Below are positions 1 through 8,690 of a DNA stretch of 57,512 nucleotides, piece by piece (position 1 is the stretch's first letter; each line of letters begins with the position of its first letter). This stretch comes from Gammaproteobacteria bacterium. GTDB taxonomy: Bacteria; Pseudomonadota; Gammaproteobacteria; Burkholderiales; Burkholderiaceae_C. Under the pieces are notes generated by a model that saw nothing but the letters and a program-made list of their open reading frames with translations, ran no database searches and was not told the origin of the DNA. The translations under genes and the position numbers were made by a program. The stretch is from positions 1-57,512 of the forward strand of contig JAHJOG010000269.1 of NCBI GenBank assembly GCA_018820395.1, in the 5' to 3' direction.

Positions 1-1298
1 AGCGTGTCGAAGAGGCGCCGAGCGGGCACCCGCAGGCCGCCGAAGTCGAGGCAGCCCTCGAACTTGGCGAACAGCTCGCCCGGCGCCAGCGGAACTTCGG
101 GGCCGCCGCGCACGTAGTCGACCGCCCGGGTGCGCACGCGCCCGTCGGCGATGTCGAGCCGCACGGTGTCCTGCGGCGCCTCGCCCGGGCGGGTCTTGTC
201 TTCGCGCGCGTCGATCGCCACGTCGACGCGTTCCATCATGGCGCGCACGTCGGCACGGCCAACGAAGTCGTCGCGCAACTCCGCGAGCGAGCATCGGCCC
301 GCGACCAGCGCCGACGCCATGGCGAAGGGCATGCTGAACTTGGCCTCGGCGGCGGTGCGCGGCGCGGCGTAGCGCAAGGTCGACCGGTTGCGCGCGCTGA
401 TCGACACGGTGACGCCGCGGATCGCGCCAGGGTCCACGGCTTCTTCGCGCAGCAGTTCGAGCACGCCGTCGAGCGCGCGGTGCGTGGCGAAGCAGGTCGG
501 GGATTTCTTGATGTTGACGCCGCCCACGGGCAGCTTCCACTCGACGCCCGCCGCCACCGGCGTGTCGAGATCCACGCGGCCACTTGGAGAGATACCGGCC
601 ATCAATCCCTTGGCATGTTCCAGCGCGTCTTCGGCGCCGGTGAAGCCCTGCTCGGCCAGCCGCACCGCCATCAGCCCGGCATGCGACGCACGGCCGGCGT
701 GGTAGGGCTTGGTCATGGTGCCGAAGTTGGCGATCAGGCCGGCGGCCTGCGACGCCGCGATGGCCAGCGCGTGCGCCGTCTGCTCCGCCGAAAGCCCATG
801 CAGCGAGGCACTCGCCGCGGCCACCGCCAGCGGCCCGAAGACCCCCGTGGGATGCCAGCTGCCGTTGTGATAGTGGTCGCGCTCGCGCCGCACCAGTTCG
901 GCCCAGGTCTCGTAGCCCGCGGCATAGGCGGTCGCCATGCGCTCGCCGCTCGCGCCCAGGCTTTCTGCATCCGCCAGCACGGCCGGCACGACGACCACGC
1001 TGATGTGGCCTCGCTGCGCAGCGTCGTCGTAGTCGAGCGCGTGCGCGGCCGTGGCGTTCACCCATGCGGCCTCGGGCGCACGAGCGCTGCCCCGGTCGAC
1101 CAGCAGCCGGCATTCGCCCGGTGCCGGCTGCAAGGCCTTCAGCAGCATGCGCGCTTCGGGCGATTCGCGTCCCGCCACCAGCGTGGCGAAGCAATCGGTG
1201 AAGCCCATGCGGATGAAGGGCAGCGCGGCCTCGGGCACGTGCTCGAAGCGCAGGCCGGCGACGAAGGCGGCGAGATCGCGGGTGAGAGCGACGGTCAT
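1..1298 (-). CDS. MmgE/PrpD family protein (partial, runs off left edge)
   Basis: The minus-strand frame is open from an ATG at 1298 to the window edge, giving about 432 residues without a stop. MmgE/PrpD proteins include 2-methylcitrate dehydratase and cis-aconitate decarboxylase-like lyases. Family hallmarks visible are HALDYDD near residue 85 followed by a GHIS-like turn, and a WHPTGVFGP segment near residue 135; a KFEGC segment lies near the C-terminal part. It is the last visible gene of the leftward operon, and its ATG overlaps the stop of the SDR gene by 4 bp. A paralogue lies at 4419-5813. The substrate cannot be named from sequence. Confidence 0.88.
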   Translation of the reverse strand, partial: MTVALTRDLAAFVAGLRFEHVPEAALPFIRMGFTDCFATLVAGRESPEARMLLKALQPAPGECRLLVDRGSARAPEAAWVNATAAHALDYDDAAQRGHISVVVVPAVLADAESLGASGERMATAYAAGYETWAELVRRERDHYHNGSWHPTGVFGPLAVAAASASLHGLSAEQTAHALAIAASQAAGLIANFGTMTKPYHAGRASHAGLMAVRLAEQGFTGAEDALEHAKGLMAGISPSGRVDLDTPVAAGVEWKLPVGGVNIKKSPTCFATHRALDGVLELLREEAVDPGAIRGVTVSISARNRSTLRYAAPRTAAEAKFSMPFAMASALVAGRCSLAELRDDFVGRADVRAMMERVDVAIDAREDKTRPGEAPQDTVRLDIADGRVRTRAVDYVRGGPEVPLAPGELFAKFEGCLDFGGLRVPARRLFDT

Positions 1299-2131
1299 GG
1301 TGCGGCCGGCCGCTCCCAGGGCACGCCGCCCGAATAGGTCATGTAGCTCACGCTGGCCGCCCAGCCCGAATCGACCGGCAGCATGATGCCGGTGATGGTG
1401 CGTGCGCGCGCCGAGCACAGGAACTCGACCGCGTCGGCCACGTCGTCCGGAGTCGGCAGCACGTCGAGCGCATGAACGCCCATCATCTTGGGCAGATCGC
1501 GCTGTCCGGCATCGATGCGCGCCTGCAGCTGCGGTGTCATCACGTAGGTCGGCGCCACGCCGTTCACGCGCACGCCGTGGCGGCCGAGCTCGGCGGCGAG
1601 CAGTTGCGTCAGGCGGGCCAGCGCCACCTTGCCCGGGTTGTAGGCCGGCAACGGCAACGGCAGCAGGCTGTTGATGGAGCCGACCGTGACGATCGCACCG
1701 CCGCCACCCGAATCGATCATCTGCCGGCCGAAGCTGCGGCACACGTGCAGCGTGCCGTGGTAGTTGACGCGCCACATGCGGTCATGGGCGGCCAGGTCCA
1801 TGTCCATGATCGACTCGGTGTTGGGGATGAGCGCGGCCGAGGTCACCAGCACGCCGGCCGGGCCGAGTTCCTGCGCGACGCGCGCAGCCACCGCGTCCAC
1901 GCCTTCCGCGTCGGAGACGTCGCAGTCGTAGAAGCGCACCGCGGATCCGCCGGTGCCGTCCAGCGCCGACGCCAGCGCCAGTCCCTCTTCGCGCGCGACG
2001 TCGAGGATCGCCACCGCCCTGCCCTCGGCCGCGAATCGGCGCGCGGACGCTTCGCCGATGCCGCGCGCGCCCCCGGTGATGACCGCCGTGCCTCGCGGGG
2101 CTTTCGCTTTGTCGACCGTCTCTGCGTTCAT
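1295..2131 (-). CDS. SDR family NAD(P)-dependent oxidoreductase
   Basis: Classical short-chain dehydrogenase of 278 residues. The N-terminal TGGARGIG nucleotide motif, the catalytic serine (GSINS) and the YNPGK form of YxxxK are all present. The usual NNAG structural motif is replaced by TSAA. The ATG at 2131 follows the SMP-30 stop by 5 bp. An upstream extension of the same open frame to 2851 is antisense-frame read-through of the SMP-30 gene, not a fusion. The protein probably oxidises or reduces an alcohol/ketone intermediate in the pathway encoded by this operon; the substrate is unknown. Confidence 0.9.
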   Translation of the reverse strand: MNAETVDKAKAPRGTAVITGGARGIGEASARRFAAEGRAVAILDVAREEGLALASALDGTGGSAVRFYDCDVSDAEGVDAVAARVAQELGPAGVLVTSAALIPNTESIMDMDLAAHDRMWRVNYHGTLHVCRSFGRQMIDSGGGGAIVTVGSINSLLPLPLPAYNPGKVALARLTQLLAAELGRHGVRVNGVAPTYVMTPQLQARIDAGQRDLPKMMGVHALDVLPTPDDVADAVEFLCSARARTITGIMLPVDSGWAASVSYMTYSGGVPWERPAAP

Positions 2132-2136
2132 GCCGC

Positions 2137-3078
2137 CTACCCCGCGCAATTGAGCGCCAGGCCGGCGCGCGGCCAGGGCATGGTGGCGAGCTGGCCGTTG
2201 CCGCTGAACGTCATGTAGGCCGTCTTGAGATCGGGCCCGCCGAAGCAGATGTTGGTGACGTGGGTGTCGGGCACCTCGATGCGCTCCACCACCTCGCCGC
2301 TCGGCGCGATGACGGTGATGTGGCCGGTGGTGAGCGTCGCCACGCAGATGTTGCCGCCCGCCTCGACTGCCATGCTGTCGAAGCCCTGGTAGCCAGGCAG
2401 GCCGCACACCAGCCGCCCGCCGTGCGGCGGAGGCGTCGCGCCCTTGGCGATCCTGCCGGGCGACACCACGTCGAAGGCCCAGAGGCGCGAGGAATCGGTT
2501 TCGGCGACGTACACGGTGCGCTGGTCGGGCGACAGCGCCACGCCGTTGGGCTGCTGCATCGGGTAGGCCAACTCGCGGATCTCCGAGCCATCGGCCTTCG
2601 CGTAGTAGAGGCCGCCGTTCACGCGTTCCCTGGCCTTCTTCTTGCCCATGTCGGAGAAGTAGAAGCCGCCGTCGCGGTCGAACACGAGGTCGTTCGGTGC
2701 CGAGAGCCGGATGCCGTTGCAGCTGTCGTACAGCACGCGCACCTCGCCGCTCGCGAGGTCGATGCGCTGGATCGAGCCGCCGGTGTAGTCGGCCGCCGGG
2801 CCGCTCGACAGGATCTGCCCCGGCACGTACGAGGCGCCGCCGTTGTTGCACACGTAGAGCGCGCCGTCGGGCCCGATCGCCGCCCCGTTGGGGCCGCCGC
2901 CGCAGTCCGCCACCAGCGACACCGTGCCATCGGGTGCGATGCGCTTCACGGTGCCGCCGCGGATCTCGACCACGATCACCGAGCCGTCCTGCATCGCCAC
3001 CGGCCCTTCGGGAAACTGCAGGCCTTCGGCAATGACGCGGATGGGCGCGCGCGCGCCCGAAGCGGTCGGCTCAGGCAT
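2137..3078 (-). CDS. SMP-30/gluconolactonase-family lactonase
   Basis: Cytoplasmic six-bladed beta-propeller protein of 313 residues of the SMP-30/gluconolactonase/LRE family, metal-dependent hydrolases of sugar or other lactones. Seen in the sequence are the early FPEGP motif (the Glu is the usual metal ligand), the SAPNDLVFD segment and repeated propeller strands ending in DG or PD turns. The start at 3078 overlaps the preceding dehydrogenase stop by 8 bp, so the two are translationally coupled. Together with the PcaC-like and SDR neighbours it suggests ring-opening through a lactone intermediate, which is inference. Confidence 0.88.
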   Translation of the reverse strand: MPEPTASGARAPIRVIAEGLQFPEGPVAMQDGSVIVVEIRGGTVKRIAPDGTVSLVADCGGGPNGAAIGPDGALYVCNNGGASYVPGQILSSGPAADYTGGSIQRIDLASGEVRVLYDSCNGIRLSAPNDLVFDRDGGFYFSDMGKKKARERVNGGLYYAKADGSEIRELAYPMQQPNGVALSPDQRTVYVAETDSSRLWAFDVVSPGRIAKGATPPPHGGRLVCGLPGYQGFDSMAVEAGGNICVATLTTGHITVIAPSGEVVERIEVPDTHVTNICFGGPDLKTAYMTFSGNGQLATMPWPRAGLALNCAG

Positions 3079-3982
3079 TCGAGCGCGGCGCCTGGCCGCC
3101 TTCGGTCCATTGCTCGATCGAGCGCACCAGCTCGGTCATGTCGCGCTGCATGCCATCTTGCCGGCCCGCGAAATTCCAGAGCTGGCGCACGGTGTTGCCG
3201 ACCCACATCGGCACGCCGAGCGCTTCGCATTCCTCCACGGCCAGGCCGATGTCCTTGCACACGCTCGAGATCGGAAAACCGAAGTCGAAGCTGCGCGGCA
3301 TCACCTGCTTCATGAACTTGTCCTGCGACGCACCGCTGCGGCCGCTGCCGGCGTTGATGGCCGCCATCATCACCTCGGGGTCGAGCCCGCCCTTCACGCC
3401 GGCCACGAAGGCTTCGGACGTGATCGCGAAGGCCGTGGACGACAGCATGTTGTTGAGCAGCTTGAGCAGCTGTGCCTGGCCCGCCTGCGGCCCGACCAGA
3501 AACACCTTGCCGAACGACTCCAGCAGTTCGCGCACCTGGCTCACCGCCTCGGGGCGGCCGGCCGCCATGATCGCCAGCGTGCCCTTCTGCGCCCCGGCGG
3601 CGCCGCCGCTCACCGGCGCGTCCACCAGGTCGATGCCTTTTTCGAGCAAGGCCGCGGCTGCATGCCGCGTCGCGCGCGAACCCACGGTCGACAGGTCGAC
3701 CATGATCTTCACGGCCTTGCCCTCGTGCACGCCGCCCGCGCCTTCGGCGACCTCGGTGAAGATCGCCGGGCTCGGCAGGCTGGTGAAGACGATGGTCGCG
3801 CGATCGACCACGTCGGCGATGCTGGTGGCGGCGGTGGCGCCGTCGGCCACCATCGCCTTCACCGCCGCCTCGCTCTTGTCATAGGCCAGCACCGTGTGGC
3901 CCTTGGCCAGCAGGTGCTGCGCGATCGGGCGGCCCATCACGCCCACGCCGATGAACCCGAGGGTCAGCTTGTTGTCGCTCAT
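3071..3982 (-). CDS. NAD(P)-dependent dehydrogenase, 3-hydroxyisobutyrate dehydrogenase family
   Basis: Beta-hydroxyacid dehydrogenase of 303 residues. It shows the N-terminal GFIGVGVMG dinucleotide-binding loop, the substrate-binding DAPVSGGAAGAQ motif near residue 120 and the KLLNN segment that carries the catalytic lysine. The family includes 3-hydroxyisobutyrate, tartronate-semialdehyde and 6-phosphogluconate dehydrogenases, so the exact hydroxyacid is open. It lies between the PcaC-like and SMP-30 genes in the leftward operon, with an 8-bp overlap to the latter. Confidence 0.9.
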   Translation of the reverse strand: MSDNKLTLGFIGVGVMGRPIAQHLLAKGHTVLAYDKSEAAVKAMVADGATAATSIADVVDRATIVFTSLPSPAIFTEVAEGAGGVHEGKAVKIMVDLSTVGSRATRHAAAALLEKGIDLVDAPVSGGAAGAQKGTLAIMAAGRPEAVSQVRELLESFGKVFLVGPQAGQAQLLKLLNNMLSSTAFAITSEAFVAGVKGGLDPEVMMAAINAGSGRSGASQDKFMKQVMPRSFDFGFPISSVCKDIGLAVEECEALGVPMWVGNTVRQLWNFAGRQDGMQRDMTELVRSIEQWTEGGQAPRSNA

Positions 3983-4000
3983 GGTGTCGAATCCTTGTGC

Positions 4001-4378
4001 TCAGACATTCATTTCCTTGAAGACCTGCCGCGCGATCTTGAAAGACCCGAGGCCGGCCGGCATGCCGCAATACACCGCCACCTGCAGGAAGGCTTCGCAG
4101 ATCTCGTCCTTGGTGAGGCCGTTGTTGATCGCGCCGCGCACGTGGATGGCCAACTCTTCGGGCCGGTTGAGCGCGGCGATCATGCCGAGGTTGAGCAGGC
4201 TGCGGCTCTTGCGGTCGAGGCCGGGGCGCGACCACACGTCGCCCCAGCAGTACTGCGTGACCAGCTCTTGCATCGGCTGGCTGAATGCGTCGGCCGCCTT
4301 GAGCGATGCATCGACGTAGCTGTCGCCGACGACCTCGCGGCGGATCTTGAGGCCCTTGTCGAACAGTTCCTGATTCAT
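4001..4378 (-). CDS. Carboxymuconolactone decarboxylase (PcaC-like) family protein
   Basis: Small alpha-helical protein of 125 residues that resembles 4-carboxymuconolactone decarboxylase along its whole length, including KGLKIRREV near the start, WSRPGLDRKSRSLLNLGM in the middle and HVRGAINNGLT. PcaC decarboxylates a lactone in the beta-ketoadipate pathway; homologues in other clusters act on related lactones. Two ATGs exist (4384 and 4378). The GGAG ribosome site is seven bases from the second and almost touches the first, so 4378 is chosen. Its place beside a lactonase-like gene supports a lactone-processing role. Confidence 0.88.
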   Translation of the reverse strand: MNQELFDKGLKIRREVVGDSYVDASLKAADAFSQPMQELVTQYCWGDVWSRPGLDRKSRSLLNLGMIAALNRPEELAIHVRGAINNGLTKDEICEAFLQVAVYCGMPAGLGSFKIARQVFKEMNV

Positions 4379-4418
4379 GTGCATTTCTCCTTCGAAGTTT
4401 GAAAAGTTGCGGCCCGGG

Positions 4419-5813
4419 TCACTGTCGGGTCCGAGCCGCGGCCAGAGGCATGAGAGAGCCGGCATCGTCGCGCATCTCCAGCGACCACAGCGCCTCGGCG
4501 AGCGCCGCCGTCGCGCAGCCGCTGCCACCCCATTCGGCAAGCGTCTGCAGTTTGCGCGTCAGATCGTCGTCCGCCAGCGGCACCGCCAGGCTGCCGAGCG
4601 CCGCCGCGACGTGGTGCGAGGCAGTGCGCCCGTCTCGCAGAAACAGCGTGACCGTGGCCGACTCGACGCCGTAGCGGGCATCGTCGACGAACACCACCCG
4701 GTCGGCAAAAGCGCGCCAGGCCGGCTCGGCCACGCACGCGTCGCTGAATTCGTCGAGCCCGGCGCGCCCGCGCGCGAGGCACACCGCCACCGCGTGCTGT
4801 GCGCTCACCTGGGCCTCGCGGCCCGAATGCGGCACGCGGCGGTCGGTGCGTTCGCGCAAGAGCGGATGGCCCTTGAGTTCCACCCGCTCGATGTCGTCGA
4901 GCGCAATCGGGTGCGCGCGGTGCAGCGCAAGGCAGGCCTCGATGACCGGGTTCAGCACCACGCCGCAGGGGTACGGCTTGTAGGTGTTGTTCATGAGTTC
5001 CCAGCGCTCGCCGAGCCCTTCGGTGAGCGACGCCAGGTCGGGCGATTCGCCCGTCACGCGAAGAAAGCCGCGCGGCCCCTCGACCGGGTGCACCGGCCCC
5101 TCGAAGCCTTCGGCGGCGAGCAGCGCCGACAGCAGGCCGTTGGACGCCGCGTTGCCCACGCCGATGCTCTTGGCCATGCTGCCGAGGTTCTCGACCAGCC
5201 CGCCGGACTGGGCTGCCGCGTTGCCCAGCGCCCAGCGCGTGCGCGTCGCGTCGAGCCCCAACACGCGCGCGCAGGCCACGGCCGCGCCGAAGACGCCGCA
5301 GGTGGAGGTGATGTGCCAGCCGCGCCGGTAGTGCCCGGGCGAAATGGCATTGCCCAGGCGGCACTCGATCTCCACGCCCAACACGAAGGCCAGCAGCAGA
5401 TCTTGTCCGGAGATGCGCGTCGTCTGAGCCCATGCCAGCAGCGCAGGCGCGACCGGCGCCGTGGGATGGATGATGGTCGGCAGGTGCGTGTCGTCGAAGT
5501 CGAACACGTTGCCGCTCATGGCGTTCTGCGACGCGGCATGGAGCGCGTCGGTGGTCTCGGCGCGGCCGATGAGGTTGCAGCCGGTGCCGGCACTGAAGCG
5601 GGTGAACACGGCATGCGCCGCTTCCAGTGCCGGATCGCGGCAGCCGGCCAGCGCGGTCGCGAAGAAATTCACCAGCGCGCGCTTCGACTCGTGGCGCACC
5701 ACCGGCGGCAGATCGTCCCACCGCGCGTCGACCACGAAGCGGGCCAGCGCGTCGCTGATGCGCGCGCCCTCGGGCGTGGCGCCGTCCGTCCCGGCCTTCA
5801 CGTCGCCAGCCAT
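4419..5813 (-). CDS. MmgE/PrpD family protein
   Basis: Complete member of 464 residues, paralogous to the partial gene at the left edge. Recognisable blocks are NVFDFDDTHLPTIIHPTAP near residue 90, WHITSTCGVFGAA near residue 160, and LMNNTYKPYPCGV near residue 265, all typical of the 2-methylcitrate dehydratase fold. Its ATG at 5813 overlaps the end of the upstream SDR by 16 bp, so it is translationally coupled. Two MmgE/PrpD proteins in one operon suggest two dehydration or isomerisation steps, or two related substrates. Confidence 0.9.
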   Translation of the reverse strand: MAGDVKAGTDGATPEGARISDALARFVVDARWDDLPPVVRHESKRALVNFFATALAGCRDPALEAAHAVFTRFSAGTGCNLIGRAETTDALHAASQNAMSGNVFDFDDTHLPTIIHPTAPVAPALLAWAQTTRISGQDLLLAFVLGVEIECRLGNAISPGHYRRGWHITSTCGVFGAAVACARVLGLDATRTRWALGNAAAQSGGLVENLGSMAKSIGVGNAASNGLLSALLAAEGFEGPVHPVEGPRGFLRVTGESPDLASLTEGLGERWELMNNTYKPYPCGVVLNPVIEACLALHRAHPIALDDIERVELKGHPLLRERTDRRVPHSGREAQVSAQHAVAVCLARGRAGLDEFSDACVAEPAWRAFADRVVFVDDARYGVESATVTLFLRDGRTASHHVAAALGSLAVPLADDDLTRKLQTLAEWGGSGCATAALAEALWSLEMRDDAGSLMPLAAARTRQ

Positions 5814-6577
5814 CCGCCTTCGACCGGCATCACCGCGCCGGTGATGTCGTCGCCCGCCGGGCCGCACAGAAACACCAGCATCTGCGCCACGTGCACCGGA
5901 TCGACGAAACGCCCGGTCGGCTGCTTGCCTTCGAGGAAGCGCGCGGTCGCCTCTTCGCGTTCGAGGCCGGTGGACACCATCAACGCGCTGATGCGGCCGT
6001 GGTTGGTGGGCGTCAGCACCGCGCCGGGGCACAGCGCGTTGCAGGTGATACCCTGGTTGAGCGTTTCGACCGCCACGGCGCGCGTCATGCCGATCAGCGC
6101 CGTCTTGGTGGTCACGTAGTCGATGCGGTTCGCCACGGCGCGCGCGCCGTACACCGAGGTCATGTTGAAGATCCGCCCCCAGCCGCGCTCGCGCATGCCC
6201 GGCAGGCACAGCCGAATGTGATGGAAGGCCGCGCTCAGGTTGACCGCCAGCGCGCGGTCCCAGTGCTCTACCGGAAACTGCTCGACCGGCGCGAAGTGCC
6301 GCGTCACGGCGTTGTTGACCAGGATGTCGATGCCGCCATGCCGCTCGAGGACCGAGGTGACGAGCCGTTCGCTGGAGCCGGGTTCCGACAGATCGGCTTC
6401 TACGTAGCTGGCGACCACGCCGTAGGCACGCTCCAGTTCGGCCTGATGCGGAGCCACGCTCGCGGTCGGCTCGATGCCGTGCAACACCACGTTGCAACCG
6501 GCCTTGGCCAGTTCTTCGGCGACCGCAAAGCCGATTCCGCCGGCCGAGCCCGTGATCAGTGCTGTCTTGCCCTTCAT
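5798..6577 (-). CDS. SDR family oxidoreductase, 3-hydroxybutyrate-dehydrogenase-like
   Basis: First gene of the leftward operon, 259 residues. TGSAGGIG, VNNA, a catalytic serine (MTSVYG) and YVTTK are present, followed by a C-terminal PVEGGW. The arrangement, including the APVEQFPVEHWD segment, resembles D-3-hydroxybutyrate dehydrogenases, but family members act on many substrates. The ATG at 6577 was chosen because the nucleotide motif then falls at the normal distance; the frame also runs further upstream across the operator, which is not expected to be coding. A LacI-type operator lies 45 bp upstream. Confidence 0.9.
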   Translation of the reverse strand: MKGKTALITGSAGGIGFAVAEELAKAGCNVVLHGIEPTASVAPHQAELERAYGVVASYVEADLSEPGSSERLVTSVLERHGGIDILVNNAVTRHFAPVEQFPVEHWDRALAVNLSAAFHHIRLCLPGMRERGWGRIFNMTSVYGARAVANRIDYVTTKTALIGMTRAVAVETLNQGITCNALCPGAVLTPTNHGRISALMVSTGLEREEATARFLEGKQPTGRFVDPVHVAQMLVFLCGPAGDDITGAVMPVEGGWLAT

Positions 6578-6621
6578 GCGCGCTCGATTCCGTTCAATAA
6601 AGTCATATGCGGTCACCCGTG

Positions 6622-6635
6622 TGATAGCGGTAACA
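6622..6635. promoter_or_regulatory. LacI-type operator, site a
   Basis: TGATAGCGGTAACA is a perfect match to the dyad TGwTAsCGsTAwCA shared by six intergenic sites in the window. It sits 45 bp before the start of the leftward catabolic operon and immediately downstream of the lacI-family gene. A central CG is typical of LacI/GntR-type operators. Confidence 0.7.
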
Positions 6636-6660
6636 TAACGGAAAACACAGAAGCTTGCAA
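6632..6660 (-). promoter_or_regulatory. Candidate promoter of the SDR-PrpD operon
   Basis: On the minus strand, TTGCAA (6660-6655) and TATGTT (6637-6632) are separated by 17 bp. The -10 overlaps operator site a, as expected for repression by steric block. Each hexamer matches the sigma-70 consensus at 4 of 6 positions, so this is a moderate call. Confidence 0.45.
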
Positions 6661-6683
6661 GCCCCTCGCGCGCGCGAGGGGCT
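6660..6683 (-). terminator. Perfect palindrome after the lacI-family gene, probable terminator
   Basis: A 24-base uninterrupted palindrome, AGCCCCTCGCG pairing with CGCGAGGGGCT around a central CG, begins 11 bp beyond the lacI-family stop. It is followed in the direction of transcription by a loosely T-rich stretch (TTCTGTGTTTTC), not a clean T run. It would separate the regulator transcript from the downstream operon. Confidence 0.5.
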
Positions 6684-6694
6684 CGGTTGGGCAA

Positions 6695-7717
6695 TCAGGT
6701 GCTTTCGCGCTGGATGACTTCGAAGCCGAGGTCGAGGCGAACCTGCTCGCCCCGGCCGCGCACGCGGTCGAGCAGCGCTTCGGCGCTGCGCCGCCCGATC
6801 TCCAGGCGCGGCAACCGCAGGCAGGTGAGGCGCGGCACTGTGTGCTGGAGGATGTCCAGGTCGTCGAAGCCGGCGATGGCAACGCGGCCCGGCACCTTCC
6901 AGCCGCGCCGCTGGCTTTCGAAGAGTGCGCCGATCGCCAGCACGTCGCCGGCGAAGAAGATGGCGTCGATGTCGGGCGCGCGGGCGAGCATGTCGACCAT
7001 GGCGTGTGCCCCGGAGGTGAGCCCCGGCCCGACCTCGGCCATGAGCAGCGGGTCGGACTTGCGGCCCAGCGACTTGAGCGCCGCGAGGTAGCCGCGCTGC
7101 CGCTCGCGGGCGCGGCGATTGATCTTGGTGTCCAGGCTCACGAAGGCAATGCGCCGGTAGCCGCGCGCGGCCAGGTGCAGCGTCATGGCCTTGGCGGCTT
7201 CGGCGTTCGAGTAACTCACCGCCATGTCGATGGGGTTGCGCGGGACGTCGCCGGTCTCGATCACCGGCACGCCGGCACGCTCGATCATCTGCAGCGCGCG
7301 CGGCGTGTGGTCGGTGTTGTGCAGGATGAGCCCACACACGCGCTGCGCGAGAAAGGCGCCGATCAGCGCTTCTTCTTCCTGCAGCGAGTAGCCGCTGTCG
7401 GCGAGCAGCAGGTGCATGCCGGCGGTGCGCAGCACGTCGGCCGAGCCCTTGACCGTGTCGGCATAGAGCGAGTTCTGGATGCTGGGGACGATCTGCCCGA
7501 CCACGCTGGAGCGGTTGGACGCGAGATTGGCGGCGATGCTGTTGGGCACGTAGCCGATCTTCTTGACGGCGTCGAGCACTGCCTTGCGCGTTTCTTCGGA
7601 CAGGCGCTGCGGTTCGCGCAGCGCCCGCGACACCGTCATGAGCGAAACGCCGGCCGCATTGGCCACGTCGCGCATGCGCGCGCCCTGCCCTCTTGAACGA
7701 ACCCTGCCTTCAGCCAT
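6695..7717 (-). CDS. LacI/GntR-family transcriptional regulator
   Basis: Repressor-type regulator of 340 residues. An N-terminal helix-turn-helix (MRDVANAAGVSLMTVSRAL, about residues 15-33) and hinge helix (SIAANLASNRS) precede a periplasmic-binding-protein-like effector domain. It resembles the gluconate repressor branch. It is flanked by two of the six matching operators (6622-6635 and 7796-7809), and four more lie before other operons out to 26.9 kb, so it is the likely master regulator of the left half. The effector is unknown. Start 7717 gives the standard N-terminus. Confidence 0.92.
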   Translation of the reverse strand: MAEGRVRSRGQGARMRDVANAAGVSLMTVSRALREPQRLSEETRKAVLDAVKKIGYVPNSIAANLASNRSSVVGQIVPSIQNSLYADTVKGSADVLRTAGMHLLLADSGYSLQEEEALIGAFLAQRVCGLILHNTDHTPRALQMIERAGVPVIETGDVPRNPIDMAVSYSNAEAAKAMTLHLAARGYRRIAFVSLDTKINRRARERQRGYLAALKSLGRKSDPLLMAEVGPGLTSGAHAMVDMLARAPDIDAIFFAGDVLAIGALFESQRRGWKVPGRVAIAGFDDLDILQHTVPRLTCLRLPRLEIGRRSAEALLDRVRGRGEQVRLDLGFEVIQREST

Positions 7718-7781
7718 TGCAACCCTCTACGTCGGAAACGCTTGGCGCGGATGATAAGTGACATCGGAGGCGGCCCCGGAT

Positions 7782-7810
7782 GTGACATCCCTGAGTGGTA
7801 GCGGTATCAT
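7782..7810 (+). promoter_or_regulatory. Promoter of the metallo-hydrolase operon
   Basis: GTGACA (7782-7787) and TATCAT (7805-7810) are spaced by 17 bp, each one mismatch from the sigma-70 consensus. The LacI-type operator at 7796-7809 covers the spacer and the -10, so bound repressor would block the promoter. Confidence 0.6.
7796..7809. promoter_or_regulatory. LacI-type operator, site b
   Basis: TGGTAGCGGTATCA differs from the dyad consensus only at position 3. It lies between the divergent lacI-family gene and the metallo-hydrolase gene, so it could control both and allow autoregulation. Confidence 0.65.
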
Positions 7811-7872
7811 CGCGTCGAATTGCCCGGCCAGGGCCGGGTTGCCCTCCAGCCTCCCTCCTTCGAACGAACTCC

Positions 7873-8673
7873 ATGTCCGCTGCCGTCGAAACCTATCGCG
7901 TCTACGCCATCAAGTACGCCCACCACGAGCGCCTGTCTTCGGCCAACTTCATCGGCGGCGACAGCCACGACGTGCCGATGCCGCTCGACTACTTCGTGTG
8001 GGCGGTGGTCGGCGAGTCGCGCACCTACCTGGTCGACACCGGCTTCGATCAGGAAGGCGCGGCCAAGCGCGGCCGGATCATCACGCGGCCCATCGACCAA
8101 GGCCTGAAGGAACTGGGCATCGACCCCGAGACGGTCGACGACGTGATCGTCACCCACATGCACTACGACCATGCCGGCAACCGCACGATGTTTCCGCGCG
8201 CGCGCTTTCATCTGCAAGACCGCGAGATGGCGTACTGCACCGGCCGCTGCATGTGCCATGCGGCGCTCAACCACCCCTTCGAGGTGGCCGACGTCGCCAG
8301 CATGGTGCACCGCGTGTTCGACGGCCGCGTGCGCTTTCACGACGGCGACTCGCACATCGCGCCCGGGCTCAGCGTGCATCGGGTCGGCGGCCACACCGAC
8401 GGGCTGCAGGTGGTGCGCGTGCACACGCGCCAGGGCTGGCTGGTGCTGGCCTCGGACGCGTCGCACCTCTACGCCAACATGGAGCAGGAGCGCCCCTTCC
8501 CGGCCGTCTACAACATCGGCGACATGCTCGAAGGCTTCCACCGCGTCTACGGCCTGGCCGACGCCCCGCGCCTGGTGGTCCCCGGCCACGACCCCGACGT
8601 GCTGCGCCGCTTCCCGGCCCTGAGCCGTGAGCACGAAGGCTGGATCGTGCAGCTCGACGGCGACATGCGCTGA
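7873..8673 (+). CDS. MBL-fold metallo-hydrolase, N-acyl homoserine lactonase-like
   Basis: Metallo-beta-lactamase-fold hydrolase of 266 residues. The zinc motif THMHYDHAGN (H95, H97, D99, H100), a later GGH, the SDASH aspartate and the VVPGHDP histidine complete the ligand set. The layout matches the AHL-lactonase/AttM branch, which opens gamma-butyrolactone-like rings. In this catabolic setting a lactone or ester intermediate is a likelier substrate than a quorum signal, which is inference. The ATG at 7873 is chosen over upstream starts because it gives the normal family N-terminus and leaves the promoter and operator non-coding. Confidence 0.85.
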   Translation: MSAAVETYRVYAIKYAHHERLSSANFIGGDSHDVPMPLDYFVWAVVGESRTYLVDTGFDQEGAAKRGRIITRPIDQGLKELGIDPETVDDVIVTHMHYDHAGNRTMFPRARFHLQDREMAYCTGRCMCHAALNHPFEVADVASMVHRVFDGRVRFHDGDSHIAPGLSVHRVGGHTDGLQVVRVHTRQGWLVLASDASHLYANMEQERPFPAVYNIGDMLEGFHRVYGLADAPRLVVPGHDPDVLRRFPALSREHEGWIVQLDGDMR

Positions 8674-8690
8674 GCGGCGGGAGACACCCC

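Noticed and set aside
1295-2851. A 518-residue frame extending the first SDR upstream
   Set aside because: The extension is an out-of-frame reading of the SMP-30 gene, which itself has a complete family-like sequence.
4419-6497. A possible SDR-PrpD fusion suggested by a continuous open frame
   Set aside because: The upper part of the frame is the SDR gene read out of frame; the PrpD family start is at 5813, and the SDR has its own intact frame ending at 5798.
7758-7789. GTGACATC direct repeat in the lacI-MBL gap as a separate regulator site
   Set aside because: The second copy is explained as the -35 element of the MBL promoter, and two copies alone are not enough to call a site.
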